DNA of 10,151 bases from Echinostoma caproni (Eukaryota > Platyhelminthes > Trematoda > Plagiorchiida > Echinostomatidae): assembly GCA_900618425.1 (NCBI GenBank), contig UZAN01046669.1:8571-18721 (forward strand), in the 5' to 3' direction. Shown here piece after piece: positions 1 to 6,652 of this stretch. The notes beneath the pieces were generated by a model. The model did no database searches, was not told the origin of the DNA, and worked only from the letters and a program-made list of their open reading frames with translations. The stretch's first letter is position 1. Each line of letters starts with the position of its first letter. A program made the position numbers and the translations under genes.

Positions 1-245
1 TCACGCGCGTGTGACGGCTGGGGTTGGCTCACGCGCGTGATGAGTGAACCGTTGGACGCAATCTGACGATGCTTGCAGTGAAGTTTTGTGGGAGAAAATA
101 TACTCTTCGAGAAGACCGAGTTTGGTCTCATTTGCTAGTTCATCCGGCGTGCACTTGAGATCATCTTTGATGGTATTTCTTATGCCAATTAGGACGAGTG
201 TGAGTGCCTCCGTCCATGAAATGACGGAATGTGCAATACATGTAA
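1..245 (-). pseudogene. Gypsy integrase, C-terminal part of the catalytic core and following region (partial)
   Basis: The minus strand is open across this whole stretch. It reads AHSVISWTEALTLVLIGIRN followed by a KDDLKCTPDELANE-like segment, matching the SWTEALPLVLLGIR...DL..T.AELVYG block that follows the catalytic Glu in gypsy integrases. The Met near 261 is not a true start, because codons from about 246 upward belong to an inserted block. The real upstream continuation lies at 532 and beyond, and the two parts join in the same frame once one TGTAA copy and the insert are set aside. The protein continues past the left edge. The segment itself has no stop, unlike most of this element. Confidence 0.88.
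241..245. repeat. Target-site duplication TGTAA, left copy
   Basis: TGTAA here is repeated exactly at 532-536. Removing 246-531 plus one copy joins the integrase codons for KTALT and CIAHSV in a single frame. This is what staggered cutting and repair at an insertion site would leave. Confidence 0.75.
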
Positions 246-531
246 AACGTCTATGAGTCATTTTAATAAATAAATTACAGTTAAGTTTTCTACTGTGACC
301 TTGTTATCTTACAACTGATGCATTTGCAAAAATCGTTGAAATCGCAAAATTGTACAATTTAATGGCATGTGGCTAATAGAAGCAGTGACACAAGTGAATA
401 TTATCTCAGATATGTTGCATTTGATGTGGGGCAATATCATATTCAATCCCGTGAATGAGGCTGGAGGAATAAAACATTGAGAGAAACAAATGTATTGAAA
501 ATCAGGATGTTGCACGAGTTTGGTCAATAAT
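246..531. mobile_element. Insert A: 286-bp unclassified insertion within integrase
   Basis: This block has no similarity to integrase in any frame, while the sequences on both sides are consecutive parts of one integrase frame. It is bounded by TGTAA at 241-245 and 532-536. The ends (AACGTCTATG at the left, GGTCAATAAT at the right) are not clear terminal inverted repeats and are not TG...CA, so a canonical solo LTR or simple TIR element is not supported. It is AT-rich and has no open frame of interest. A 5-bp duplication is compatible with LTR-type integrases, some DNA transposons and some LINE-mediated events, so the class stays open. An untypical MITE or a truncated retroelement is possible. 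Confidence 0.65.
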
Positions 532-536
532 TGTAA
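532..536. repeat. Target-site duplication TGTAA, right copy
   Basis: Exact partner of the copy at 241-245. On the minus strand it forms the end of the Leu-Thr codons of the integrase KTALT segment. Confidence 0.75.
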
Positions 537-848
537 GTGCAGTCTTAAGCTGTTGATGAAAACGTTCGTCCAGGCTGTTGCCGGCCGGATGATATGCTGT
601 GATGCGTGTACGTTGGCACCATAATTTGGCTGTTAGTGAGTTGAATAATGTGGACTCAAATTGAGGGCCGCGATCTGCAGGCAACGTAGTGGGACAACCA
701 ATATTCGCTACCCAACGCTCAACGAACGCCTTAGTTACGGTTTCAGTCGATACGTCCGTGGTCGGGACTGCTTCTGGTCAACGCCTGAAACAACCTACGC
801 AGGTCAGAAGGTAAGTAAAACCTTGTGATGGTGGTAACGTTCCGACTA
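532..848 (-). pseudogene. Gypsy integrase catalytic core (rve-type DDE domain), broken
   Basis: The enzyme would insert retrotransposon cDNA into chromosomal DNA. One minus-strand frame reads DIVGTLPPSQGFTYLLTCV, then after one stop PEAVPTTDVSTETVTKAFVE, then PADRGPQFESTLFNSL, then GNSLDERFHQQLKTALT. The three acidic residues expected of a DDE integrase are therefore readable: Asp in DIVG, Asp in ADRGPQ and Glu in DERF. Breaks: a TGA at 778-780 where the family usually has an Arg/Trp-type codon, and an apparent 2-base loss just upstream of DIVG, which puts the preceding zinc-binding part in another frame. Insert A cuts off the downstream end at 531. Confidence 0.9.
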
Positions 849-1252
849 TATCTATGTACGTGACCAAACCTGGCATAGAGAGTACCAAAAGTACCAAGAT
901 GGCAAGTAGTGTGTCTGGTTAACTTAGATTTCTGGCATGCCAAACAGTAACGTGCCCAACGACGCGCATCTTTGTGCATGGATTGCCGGACCAAACGTTG
1001 GCTGATCAATACTGAACTAGCCTGAATTTGTGGATGAGACAGGTTGTGCAGGGTGTCAAAAATTACCCTACACATCTGCACGGGTATCCAAGGACCAGGT
1101 GGAGTGCGTGAAACGTCACACCAGATCATGCCCTCAGAAGTGGTTAGTGGCAAAGGCTGAAGATTTAAAGAGGACTTCAATGCGTTTAGCAGGTCTGGGT
1201 TGGAATCTTGCAGTTGTGCCATCCGTGTCAAATCGATCAGCCTTACATCCAT
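849..1252 (-). pseudogene. Gypsy integrase N-terminal zinc-binding (H2C2) domain, broken
   Basis: The minus strand reads LIDLTRMAQLQDSNPDL, then the zinc-binding motif: His-x3-His in HNLSHPQ and Cys-x2-Cys in RYCLACQKSK. Next comes an ARFGHVH segment that leads into the catalytic core. This is the HHCC module common to retroviral-type integrases. The frame runs on past HVH into nonsense codons because of a small deletion near 848, and the matching continuation is in a different frame. The apparent start MDVR is probably not real: those codons lie inside the 78-bp repeat copy at 1243-1320, and in gypsy elements integrase is processed out of a polyprotein that begins further upstream. Confidence 0.88.
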
Positions 1253-1320
1253 TCTAGATCCAGTACATTTGTCAACCTACGTGGCTGATCAGTGGAATTA
1301 GATATTCATCTGGTGAAAAC
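1243..1320. repeat. 78-bp direct repeat, copy 1
   Basis: Starts TTACATCCATTC and ends CTGGTGAAAAC. It aligns with 1436-1512 at close to 90 percent by eye, with about eight substitutions and one single-base gap. It overlaps the first codons of the readable integrase, so it sits exactly at the edge of insert B. Confidence 0.8.
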
Positions 1321-1435
1321 CTGCACTAGGTTTGCCACCCATAATATTGAACATCTCAGCCCTATCGTCAATTCACAATTCTTCTCATCCCACCCAATCA
1401 CGTGGCACATGCTGACCAGCCAGCAGTGTTCACTT

Positions 1436-1512
1436 TTACACCCATTCCGGATCCAGTACACTGGTCAACCTACGTAGCTGATCAGTGGAATAGATATTCT
1501 TCTGGTGAATAC
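1436..1512. repeat. 78-bp direct repeat, copy 2 (77 bp)
   Basis: Starts TTACACCCATTC and ends CTGGTGAATAC, in the same orientation as copy 1 and 193 bp downstream of it. The 115 bp between the copies and the outer flanks are not similar to each other, so this is a spaced direct repeat and not a regular tandem array. Confidence 0.8.
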
Positions 1513-2270
1513 GTTTTTTTCCACATGTCTAATCTTGTTTTTATGCCGCATTGACAAATTGGATTTTTTCAGTTCGCCTTTGTTGCCATTGCTTGGTCTG
1601 TCTAGTTGGCAATATTTGGTACCTCTTTTACAGATATCGGTTAGTAGTCATCTTCTTCAACTCCGGGAACTTCTAAGATTAAATTGCACGATAACTGGCA
1701 TGCTTCCTTCCCTCCCACTCGCTCATCAGCTTGGTTAAATCCTAGACTGTTTTGCGTTTCTGTGTTCCTTTCCAGAGATCCGCTGCTGTAAGGAAAGGGG
1801 CGTCTTCGGTTAGATTCGCAAGATATCCAGTAATGAAATAATTGGGAGTATAACTGAAAAAACTAGAAGCAAGATACAATAACATCTTCCAACGACTGCA
1901 CTGCTTTCCCATCATGCTCTCTGACTGACCCTCACTTCTGTCCATTCCCGTCCAACGATCTGCAGGCTGTCTCTTGTTATTCTACTCACTGATTGTCGCA
2001 TTTCCAATTATCTCATCTATCATCCCGTATAGCGATTCTTGTTTTTCGTTCTACTTCCACCGACTTGTTCTTTTGGAGCATCCCGCCANCGCCATCTCAA
2101 GCCTTTTTTCTCTAATACCTTGTCCACTCTGTGTTCCAATGTAATTATGTTCACTGCGACCTTCAATTTTTTTTCTTCTTTTTTCCTTTCGGGCCTCTCC
2201 TGTACGGAGGATTATGTTGTGCTTTTGATCATGCTTCTGCATGCCTCACGTGGCTCCGTGAAATATACAC

Positions 2271-2292
2271 ATCATTATCATTATCATTATCA
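2271..2292. repeat. (ATCATT)n microsatellite-like run
   Basis: About 3.7 perfect copies of the hexamer ATCATT. Short runs of this type are common at the 3' ends of some non-LTR retrotransposons, which is why its place near the edge of insert B may matter. By itself it is only a short simple repeat. Confidence 0.75.
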
Positions 2293-2309
2293 CGTTACCG
2301 GAAACTACC

Positions 2310-2864
2310 GTTATACGTGATAGAGCATCAGCACTGACATTATCCATATCCGCAACGTGTCGAATGTCAGTAGTGAATTGCGACACGTAGTCCAAGTGAC
2401 TCATCTGTCAAAGAGAGCATTTGTCGTTAGGGGATTTGAAAGCGTGTGTGAGTGGCTTATTGTCAGTAAAGATGATGAAATCATGATATTCTAGTGAATA
2501 ACGAAAATGACGAACAGTCAGGTATGCAGCGAATAGTTCACGACCAAAGATGCTGTACCTAGTGGCTTCGCCCGAAAAACGTTGTGAGTAGAAACCTAAA
2601 GGTTGCCATGCACTCTTTTCACTGTTGGAGGGCTGCACCGGCCGCGATATTTGACGCGTCTACCGCTAAAATTGGCTTTTCACCAGGGTCCTGATGTGCC
2701 AGTAAAACAGTATTGGAGACGGCTGATTTAATGGCATTGAAAAGATGTTGTGCTGATGCATTTATTTCGATAAGCTTGGGGTTTCCCCTGAGCATGTCAG
2801 TAAGTGAACAAACTACCTGGGCGCATTGTGGGATGAACCTACGATACAAGTTGATCATCCTCAA
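2310..2864 (-). pseudogene. Gypsy RT connection and RNase H domain, broken
   Basis: The minus strand first reads MRMINLYRRFIPQCA, the conserved block at the end of gypsy RT, then AVDASNIAAGAALQQ, the first RNase H strand with its Asp. After a frameshift near 2630 it reads WQPLGFYSQRFSGEATRYS, then FGRELFAAYLTVRHFRY with the Glu, then FTDNKPLTHAF with the second Asp. Past a TGA at 2408-2410 the same frame continues as HLDYVSQFTTDIRHVADMDN and SADALSRI, the usual end of RNase H. This domain would degrade the RNA strand of the RNA:DNA hybrid during cDNA synthesis. Its acidic residues are kept, but the frameshift and stop make it non-functional. Insert B begins where it ends. Confidence 0.9.
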
Positions 2865-2995
2865 GAAACGACGGAGTTAGATCGCTGTCTTAGGTGGGGG
2901 GAAATCGCGAATTGCTGCGATTTTGTTCTCGACCGAATGGAATCCTTGACGATCGATTTAGTGACCAAGAAAAACTAAGGATTCACGGCCTAACT
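2865..2995 (-). pseudogene. Gypsy RT thumb-side linker, broken
   Basis: Between the RT palm and the MRMINLYRRF block the minus strand reads SLVFLGH, then after a stop IDRQGFHSVENKIAAIRDFP, then PPKTAI, a second stop, and LRRFLRM. This matches the FLGH...G......K..AI..FPPP.....LRRFLG segment of gypsy RTs. Both in-frame stops are TAA. The frame differs from that of the palm, so a frameshift lies near 2996. Confidence 0.85.
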
Positions 2996-3480
2996 CTAGT
3001 TAGGAGCATTAACGGTAATACCATGTTGCTGTAGACGTTGACAAAGGGTACGTAACTGCACTTCTTGTTTGGCGGCGCCCTTAATTGAGATAATTATTTC
3101 GTCCAAATACGGAAAAACAAAATCTAATCCGCGATGGACCTCAACGACGAAACATTGAAACAGCTGTGCAGCATTGCGCAGTTCGAACGGCATTCGAAGG
3201 AATTCGAAAAGGCCAAACGTAATGATGACAGCGGTTTTAGACACATCCTCTGGGTCGATAGATATTTGGTTATAAGCTGTAACCAAATAAATCTTACTAA
3301 ATATTGACTTACGCTTAAGGCTAGCTGTTAAATCGCGGATGTGTGGGATCGGATAACGATCCGGGATGGTGAAACTATTGATTCCACGGTAATCCCCGCG
3401 TGGGCGTCATTCTCTTACAGCCTTCTCAGGCACCATTTGGAGTGGCGAGGCCCACTGGCTTTGCGAAGGGCGCATTATAC
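2996..3480 (-). pseudogene. Gypsy reverse transcriptase palm/fingers, catalytically altered
   Basis: One minus-strand frame runs through SQSQWASPLQMVPEK, a TGA, RPRGDYRGINSFTIPDRYPI, then KIYLVTAYNQISIDPEDVSK, FGLFEFLRMPFELRNAAQLF, and PYLDEIIIS, the fingers and palm of a gypsy RT. The enzyme would copy element RNA into cDNA. Two of the three catalytic Asp positions are changed: the family's DLVxAYxQ reads YLVTAYNQ (Tyr codon at 3287-3289), and the Y-[IVL]-D-D box reads YLDE (3098-3109). The TGA interrupts what is usually a WRPCGDYR block. These changes, with the stop, indicate a long-dead copy. The fingers start directly at insert C. Confidence 0.93.
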
Positions 3481-3484
3481 CCAC

Positions 3485-3682
3485 TGTAGTAACATTATTT
3501 TTGCTTTCCAACATTATCTCCTTGACGCATGTAAAGACCCTATTTTATTTTACCGTCCTCCTTTTCAAGAACCTATATGATCCCAAACTTGGCGCAATTT
3601 CCGGTGAGTTCTACTGTTCACTTTGCTCTCTGTACGCTCTCCACTGCAGGTCACATTATAATACAAAATCTGGTACCCGACT
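3485..3682 (-). mobile_element. Insert C: LTR-like fragment of an LTR retrotransposon
   Basis: This block interrupts pol between the APDKLALAKREF linker and the RT fingers. It starts TGTAGTAAC on the plus strand and ends GGTACCCGACT, one base short of a TG...CA pair. On the minus strand a purine-rich stretch (GAGAAGGA) lies immediately upstream, as a polypurine tract does beside a 3' LTR. AATAAA occurs on the minus strand at 3544-3549, as expected for an LTR polyadenylation signal. The about 198-bp size fits a short gypsy LTR. Inference only: without a second copy to compare, the LTR status is not proven. It could be any repeat fragment with these ends. Confidence 0.42.
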
Positions 3683-3775
3683 TCCTTCTCAATTCGTACT
3701 CTCTCTGAGAAACGTTCGATAAGCCCGATCTGTTGAATTTTGTGAACGCGTGGTAACTTCAGCCCGACTTAGTAT
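3683..3775 (-). pseudogene. Possible pol C-terminal tail and polypurine tract next to the LTR-like block
   Basis: One minus-strand frame reads AEVTTRSQNSTDRAYRTF and then stops shortly before the purine-rich GAGAAGGA. Many gypsy Pol proteins end with a short basic TRSGR..-type tail just before the polypurine tract, and TTRS here is suggestive. This would make insert C the 3' end of a second LTR element (pol end, tract, LTR) lodged in the first. The match is short and the call is tentative. Confidence 0.35.
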
Positions 3776-3782
3776 GCTAAAC

Positions 3783-4290
3783 CATGTTAAGCATTACGTC
3801 GAACTCTCTTTTGGCTAAAGCCAACTTATCTGGTGCCAAACGACGTGCGCGGCAATGTACGGGTGGAGAGGGGAGGCAAAATTGTAGAAATTGGTTGGAA
3901 ACAACCCTCTAACAAACGCTACAGCCCAAAATGTACCGTGCTGTTTGAGACGGGGCTTATTGCCACAGCATCAGTTGCTAAGCCTTTTACCGAGTTGGTG
4001 CTGTCGAGGTGGAGGCGGTAGCTTATTTCGACAACAAGGCCGTGATGTGCTAGGAAATATATTCCAGGAACATGAAGAAGGACTTCAACATTCAAGATTG
4101 GCCACTCAACTGCTTTAGGCAAGTGAAAATCTACAGTGAGGTTCCTGGAAGCAAATGTACATATTTTTCAACCGTTAGCCGGTATCAAGGTGATTGCTTG
4201 AGCTGGGAGCCCAGCTTCAGTCGAGGACGGCGGAATGACACTCGCTTTCGCATCGGTGTCCACTAGGAATTACACACCAATAATGGTGTC
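3783..4290 (-). pseudogene. Gypsy aspartic protease and protease-RT linker, active site altered
   Basis: The minus strand reads FLVDTDAKASVIPPSSTEAG, then AITLIPANG, a TGA at 4168-4170, then NLTVDFHLPKAVEWPILNVE and FLAHHGLVVE, matching the FLVDTGAEVSVIPP...FLxxxGLLVD pattern of flatworm gypsy proteases. After a stop at 3919-3921 and a frame change it reads APDKLALAKREFDVMLNM, the linker that precedes RT. The protease would cut the Gag-Pol polyprotein. Its catalytic DTG triplet reads DTD (4252-4260): the Asp and Thr are kept and the Gly is replaced. A TAA also lies just before FLVDTD. Insert C cuts the linker after MLNM. Confidence 0.87.
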
Positions 4291-4299
4291 CCCAGCGTG

Positions 4300-5200
4300 G
4301 AAAAGGCGTCTCCTAGTTCGTGTGCCAACGAATGATGCCCTAATAGGTCGTCGGCCTAGTCCTTTCCCGAAACGGGTTGACCTTTCCACGAGCACGGGGG
4401 GACGCATCTTGAGCAAAACTTATATGGAACCAACAGTATTTCTAACTATTGTTTGGCGACTTGGATCTACGGCGACTGCTCGATTAGTGGTTTTCCACTA
4501 AGAAGTGAGCCTCTAGATTTTCTATCCGTACCAAAACCGCTTAGTGTTTCGATGAAAACCTGGGAAAGGCCGTCGACATATGTGGCTGGAAGGACTGCGG
4601 GGGTTACCGCGGTGACCGTGGGTTTACGATATTGCATGGCACGATCTGCCATAACCGTCAAACGCTCAATGGGCATATCTTGCATTGGCGCAAGAAGGAA
4701 TTGGACGTCCTGTGGTAACTTTGTAACCGCAGTTTCCCAACAAATGCGTAGTTGTGTGGGATGTTGCCCATTTCATTACACATGAGCCTCCAAATTTGTG
4801 AAGACTCACGGTCACCCAAAGACATCTCTGGGAGTACGAGTCGGATTTGCTCTTATCTAGAGCTTCCCGTGCGTTCTAGTATGGCGTCCCGTAGGTTTTC
4901 GAAAGGCCGATCTTCGGGGGGTTCTAAAACTACATCCGAAACCTCGTCTAATAGGTATTCAGGCAACGAAGAAACGACGTGATGGAACTTGGTCTTTGAG
5001 GACTTACTGTTCCTAGTTGCACATTGTGCTTCGAGGACCGCAAACCACGTTCTAAGGTTAGATGTCCAGAAGGGAGAGGGTTGGAAAGTAGCGGCCACCA
5101 CGGGAGCAGTTTCGTCGGATAAATCTAATAAATCCGTGACGAAAATAAAAGCCACTGAGTGGCGGACGTTAAGGATGCATAAACCCCCGTTTTTTACCAC
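4300..5200 (-). pseudogene. Gypsy Gag (capsid/nucleocapsid), broken
   Basis: Gag would form the cytoplasmic particle that packages element RNA. The first minus-strand frame reads DETAPVVAATFQPSPFWTSN, RTWFAVLEAQ, then SLPEYLLDEVSDVVLEPPED and FENLRDAILERTGSS, a TAA near 4857, then LVLPEMSLGDRESSQIWRLM. A shift near 4742 leads to TAVTKLPQDVQFLLAPMQDM, PIERLTVMADRAMQ and AVLPATYVDGLSQVF. The PFW...WF..LE.Q pattern is typical of gypsy gags in flatworms and arthropods. Past 4467 the frame breaks again. Remains of a zinc-binding box follow: Cys-Trp-Phe-His at 4424-4435 and Cys-Val-Pro-Pro-Cys at 4392-4406, now in different frames. The first Met near 5200 is doubtful; conserved residues begin around DLLDLSDE, near 5140. 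Confidence 0.88.
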
Positions 5201-5240
5201 TCAAGGCCACTTTGGTTTACCTGCGGCGTTTTAAAAAATA

Positions 5241-5966
5241 ATGTTGGTGTTCCTATTGCAATAACCGATATCAAAGATTTCTTAGCTAATTATAAAAAAT
5301 TGATTTTTGGCATTTTTGTTTTATTTTGTGACCTTGATACGGTAAGGGGCGGCGCCAACCTTCAGAATTTTCTGGAACAAGTTGAGTGTTTGGCATGTGT
5401 TGATTATTCGAAGGAATGAGGACTACTTCCAAGTCTATGGTTCCGTAGGTGAAATGGTTTCAAAACATTTTCATGAGGTTCAATTTTCCATACTAGATGT
5501 TTCCCAATGACATTTTAACTTTCCAGGCACACATCAAAAGGAGTTATACCTGTTTACTTCGCAATTTTTCGCCACTGTTTGTTAGTCCTATGCTTTTATA
5601 AATTTTACATTTTTGTTGTCTTTTGTTGTTATCATCTTATATTTTACACCATTTTAAAACTCATAAATAGGTGACTCGTGTTTTCTCTCTCATACTACTT
5701 ACTTATTATTAAAATTGTATAAATTCCATTGGGAGGATGGATCTATAACGTCGTTCCGCTGAATAGTCATTTGTAAAATATGCGATCTTAAATAACTCTG
5801 TCAAAAAATCTAGAGTTTAAACAGCGATAACGGTGAAGTGAAAATACTACCAAAGATTCGCTAAAATTTTCTAAATGAAACAATTCCAAAGATATATAAC
5901 GAACTCACCAAAACCTGATGTTTTTCAAAATGAACTGAGGCCGTTGTATGCAGGCTCACTAATTCA
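5241..5966. other. AT-rich non-coding interval
   Basis: About 725 bp with long T- and A-rich runs and no open frame of note on either strand. A 5' LTR and primer-binding site for the minus-strand gypsy element would be expected here, but I see neither a TG...CA pair next to gag nor a tRNA-Trp-type binding site. They may be lost, or the element may be 5'-truncated. I found no tRNA-like or promoter structure that I would defend. Confidence 0.55.
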
Positions 5967-6362
5967 GTGACTAGGCGGCCACTGATGTTCGTTAGAGCGT
6001 CACTAATGTTTGCTCACGTTCATTATGGATATCCGTCCCAAGAAGAAATAGAATCAAGGGTTAGGATTGTAGAAACTATCTATTGTGAAACCTCCGAAAG
6101 GTTGGAAGTATATTTCGCTAGGCCTAGGCTGTTATTTAAGCAACGGCAGCGGAAACCTGAAAATAGATCTGATCAATACAAGGAAGGTGTGCGATACAGA
6201 CCTCACCGTGAGGAATTGTGTCAGTGCGGTCTTTTCAAGCTCATTAAAAGCACGATAATGATTAAAGTGATACTTCATTCTGGAAGTGCTCAAGTTGCCA
6301 CATATAGCAAAGAAACTTCCTCTAGAAGATCAATATCGCCAGATAATGGTGCCACGTGCTAA
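5967..6362 (+). CDS. Unrecognised 131-codon open reading frame (doubtful gene)
   Basis: The open stretch begins at a GTG (5967) with the first ATG at 5985, and ends with TAA at 6360-6362. The protein is rich in Arg, Glu and Ser. It has a charged, probably helical middle (QEEIESRVRIVETIYCETSE) followed by a basic stretch (FKQRQRKPENRSDQYKEGVR). I see no signal peptide, membrane segment, zinc finger or catalytic motif, and I do not recognise the family. It lies between two minus-strand element relics, on the same strand as the MULE remnant. It may be a fragment of another transposon protein, an exon, or chance: one open frame of this length is not remarkable. No start context, splice site or poly(A) signal decides the matter. 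Confidence 0.25.
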   Translation: MTRRPLMFVRASLMFAHVHYGYPSQEEIESRVRIVETIYCETSERLEVYFARPRLLFKQRQRKPENRSDQYKEGVRYRPHREELCQCGLFKLIKSTIMIKVILHSGSAQVATYSKETSSRRSISPDNGATC

Positions 6363-6652
6363 ATCTCGAAGGTACACTTGATTGTGCCCGGTAGAGCAAA
6401 AGGGTCCTTATTTTAGAAGGAAAAGCATAACGGTATCCTCACTTTTGTAATTAATCTACCTGACCGATAGGCTACTTGATATCTGAACCTTGATGGTTCT
6501 GATAAGTATGCCATGGTTAGGTAACAATGTCCAGATAGTCCTCGATTATACGGGACTGGTTAGAAACCGAGGCTGTCCTGATGCTAGTCACCAGTGTGGG
6601 GTGAAGCGGCTTTTAATCCGTGATTTGATGATCACGTCGAGCTTGAATGGAT
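6363..6652. other. No recognisable gene; expected place of the LINE 3' UTR
   Basis: No domain is visible on either strand. Because the minus-strand LINE protein would end at a TAG at 6653-6655, the lower-numbered part of this stretch is where its 3' untranslated region and short-repeat tail should lie. I see no clear tail repeat or flanking duplication. Confidence 0.45.

Larger units (their letters stand above)
1253..2312. other. Insert B: about 1.06 kb of unidentified sequence between RNase H and integrase
   Basis: On one side the pol frame ends after ADALSRI (near 2312). On the other it resumes at RLIDLTRM (near 1243). In gypsy elements these two points are normally only a few residues apart, so most of this block is extra. 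It holds one copy of the 78-bp repeat and part of the other, pyrimidine-rich tracts around 2165-2192, the only ambiguous base (2089), and a hexanucleotide run at 2271-2292 near its right edge. Short frames exist on both strands but none shows a recognisable domain. A run of short repeats near one end recalls the 3' tail of some non-LTR elements, so a 5'-truncated LINE is one possibility. TACGTG occurs near both edges (1278-1283 and 2314-2319), but I cannot show that it is a target duplication. Confidence 0.6.
1..5240 (-). mobile_element. Degenerate CsRn1-like Ty3/gypsy LTR retrotransposon with three internal insertions
   Basis: Seen: reading the minus strand from right to left gives gag, aspartic protease, reverse transcriptase, RNase H and integrase, the order of Ty3/gypsy elements. 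Signatures include PSPFWTSN in gag, a DT(G)-like protease site, RGDYRGINSFTIPDRYPIP in RT, FTDNKPL in RNase H, and SHP...C-x2-C plus ADRGPQFES in integrase. Known: CsRn1-clade elements of trematodes carry an unusual CHCC gag box, and a decayed box of that type is visible near 4392-4435. Inference: this is an old inactive copy, because every domain contains stops or frameshifts and three unrelated blocks interrupt it. The integrase runs off the left edge, so the 3' LTR lies outside the window. No convincing 5' LTR or tRNA primer-binding site is visible at the right end, so the right boundary near 5240 is approximate. Confidence 0.9.

Noticed and set aside
246..531. Insert A as a solo LTR or a classic TIR transposon
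   Set aside because: Its ends are neither TG...CA nor inverted repeats of each other when compared by eye.
2290..2322. ATCACGT...ACGTGAT inverted repeat as a terminator or element terminus
   Set aside because: Only seven paired bases with a poorly matching interior, and the right arm is ordinary RNase H coding sequence.
2039..2337. Plus-strand frames with hydrophobic runs in insert B
   Set aside because: They are made by T-rich and ATCATT-type low-complexity sequence, include the N at 2089 and show no domain.
3604..3649. A 46-bp plus-strand micro-intron candidate with GTGAGT donor and CTGCAG acceptor
   Set aside because: Splice-like signals are good and flatworms do have very short introns, but no coding frame on the plus strand supports flanking exons, and the block reads better as part of a minus-strand LTR-like unit.
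4453..4785. A 110-codon plus-strand open frame
   Set aside because: Antisense to gag, whose QDVQFLLAPMQDM and PIERLTVMADRAMQ segments read on the minus strand.
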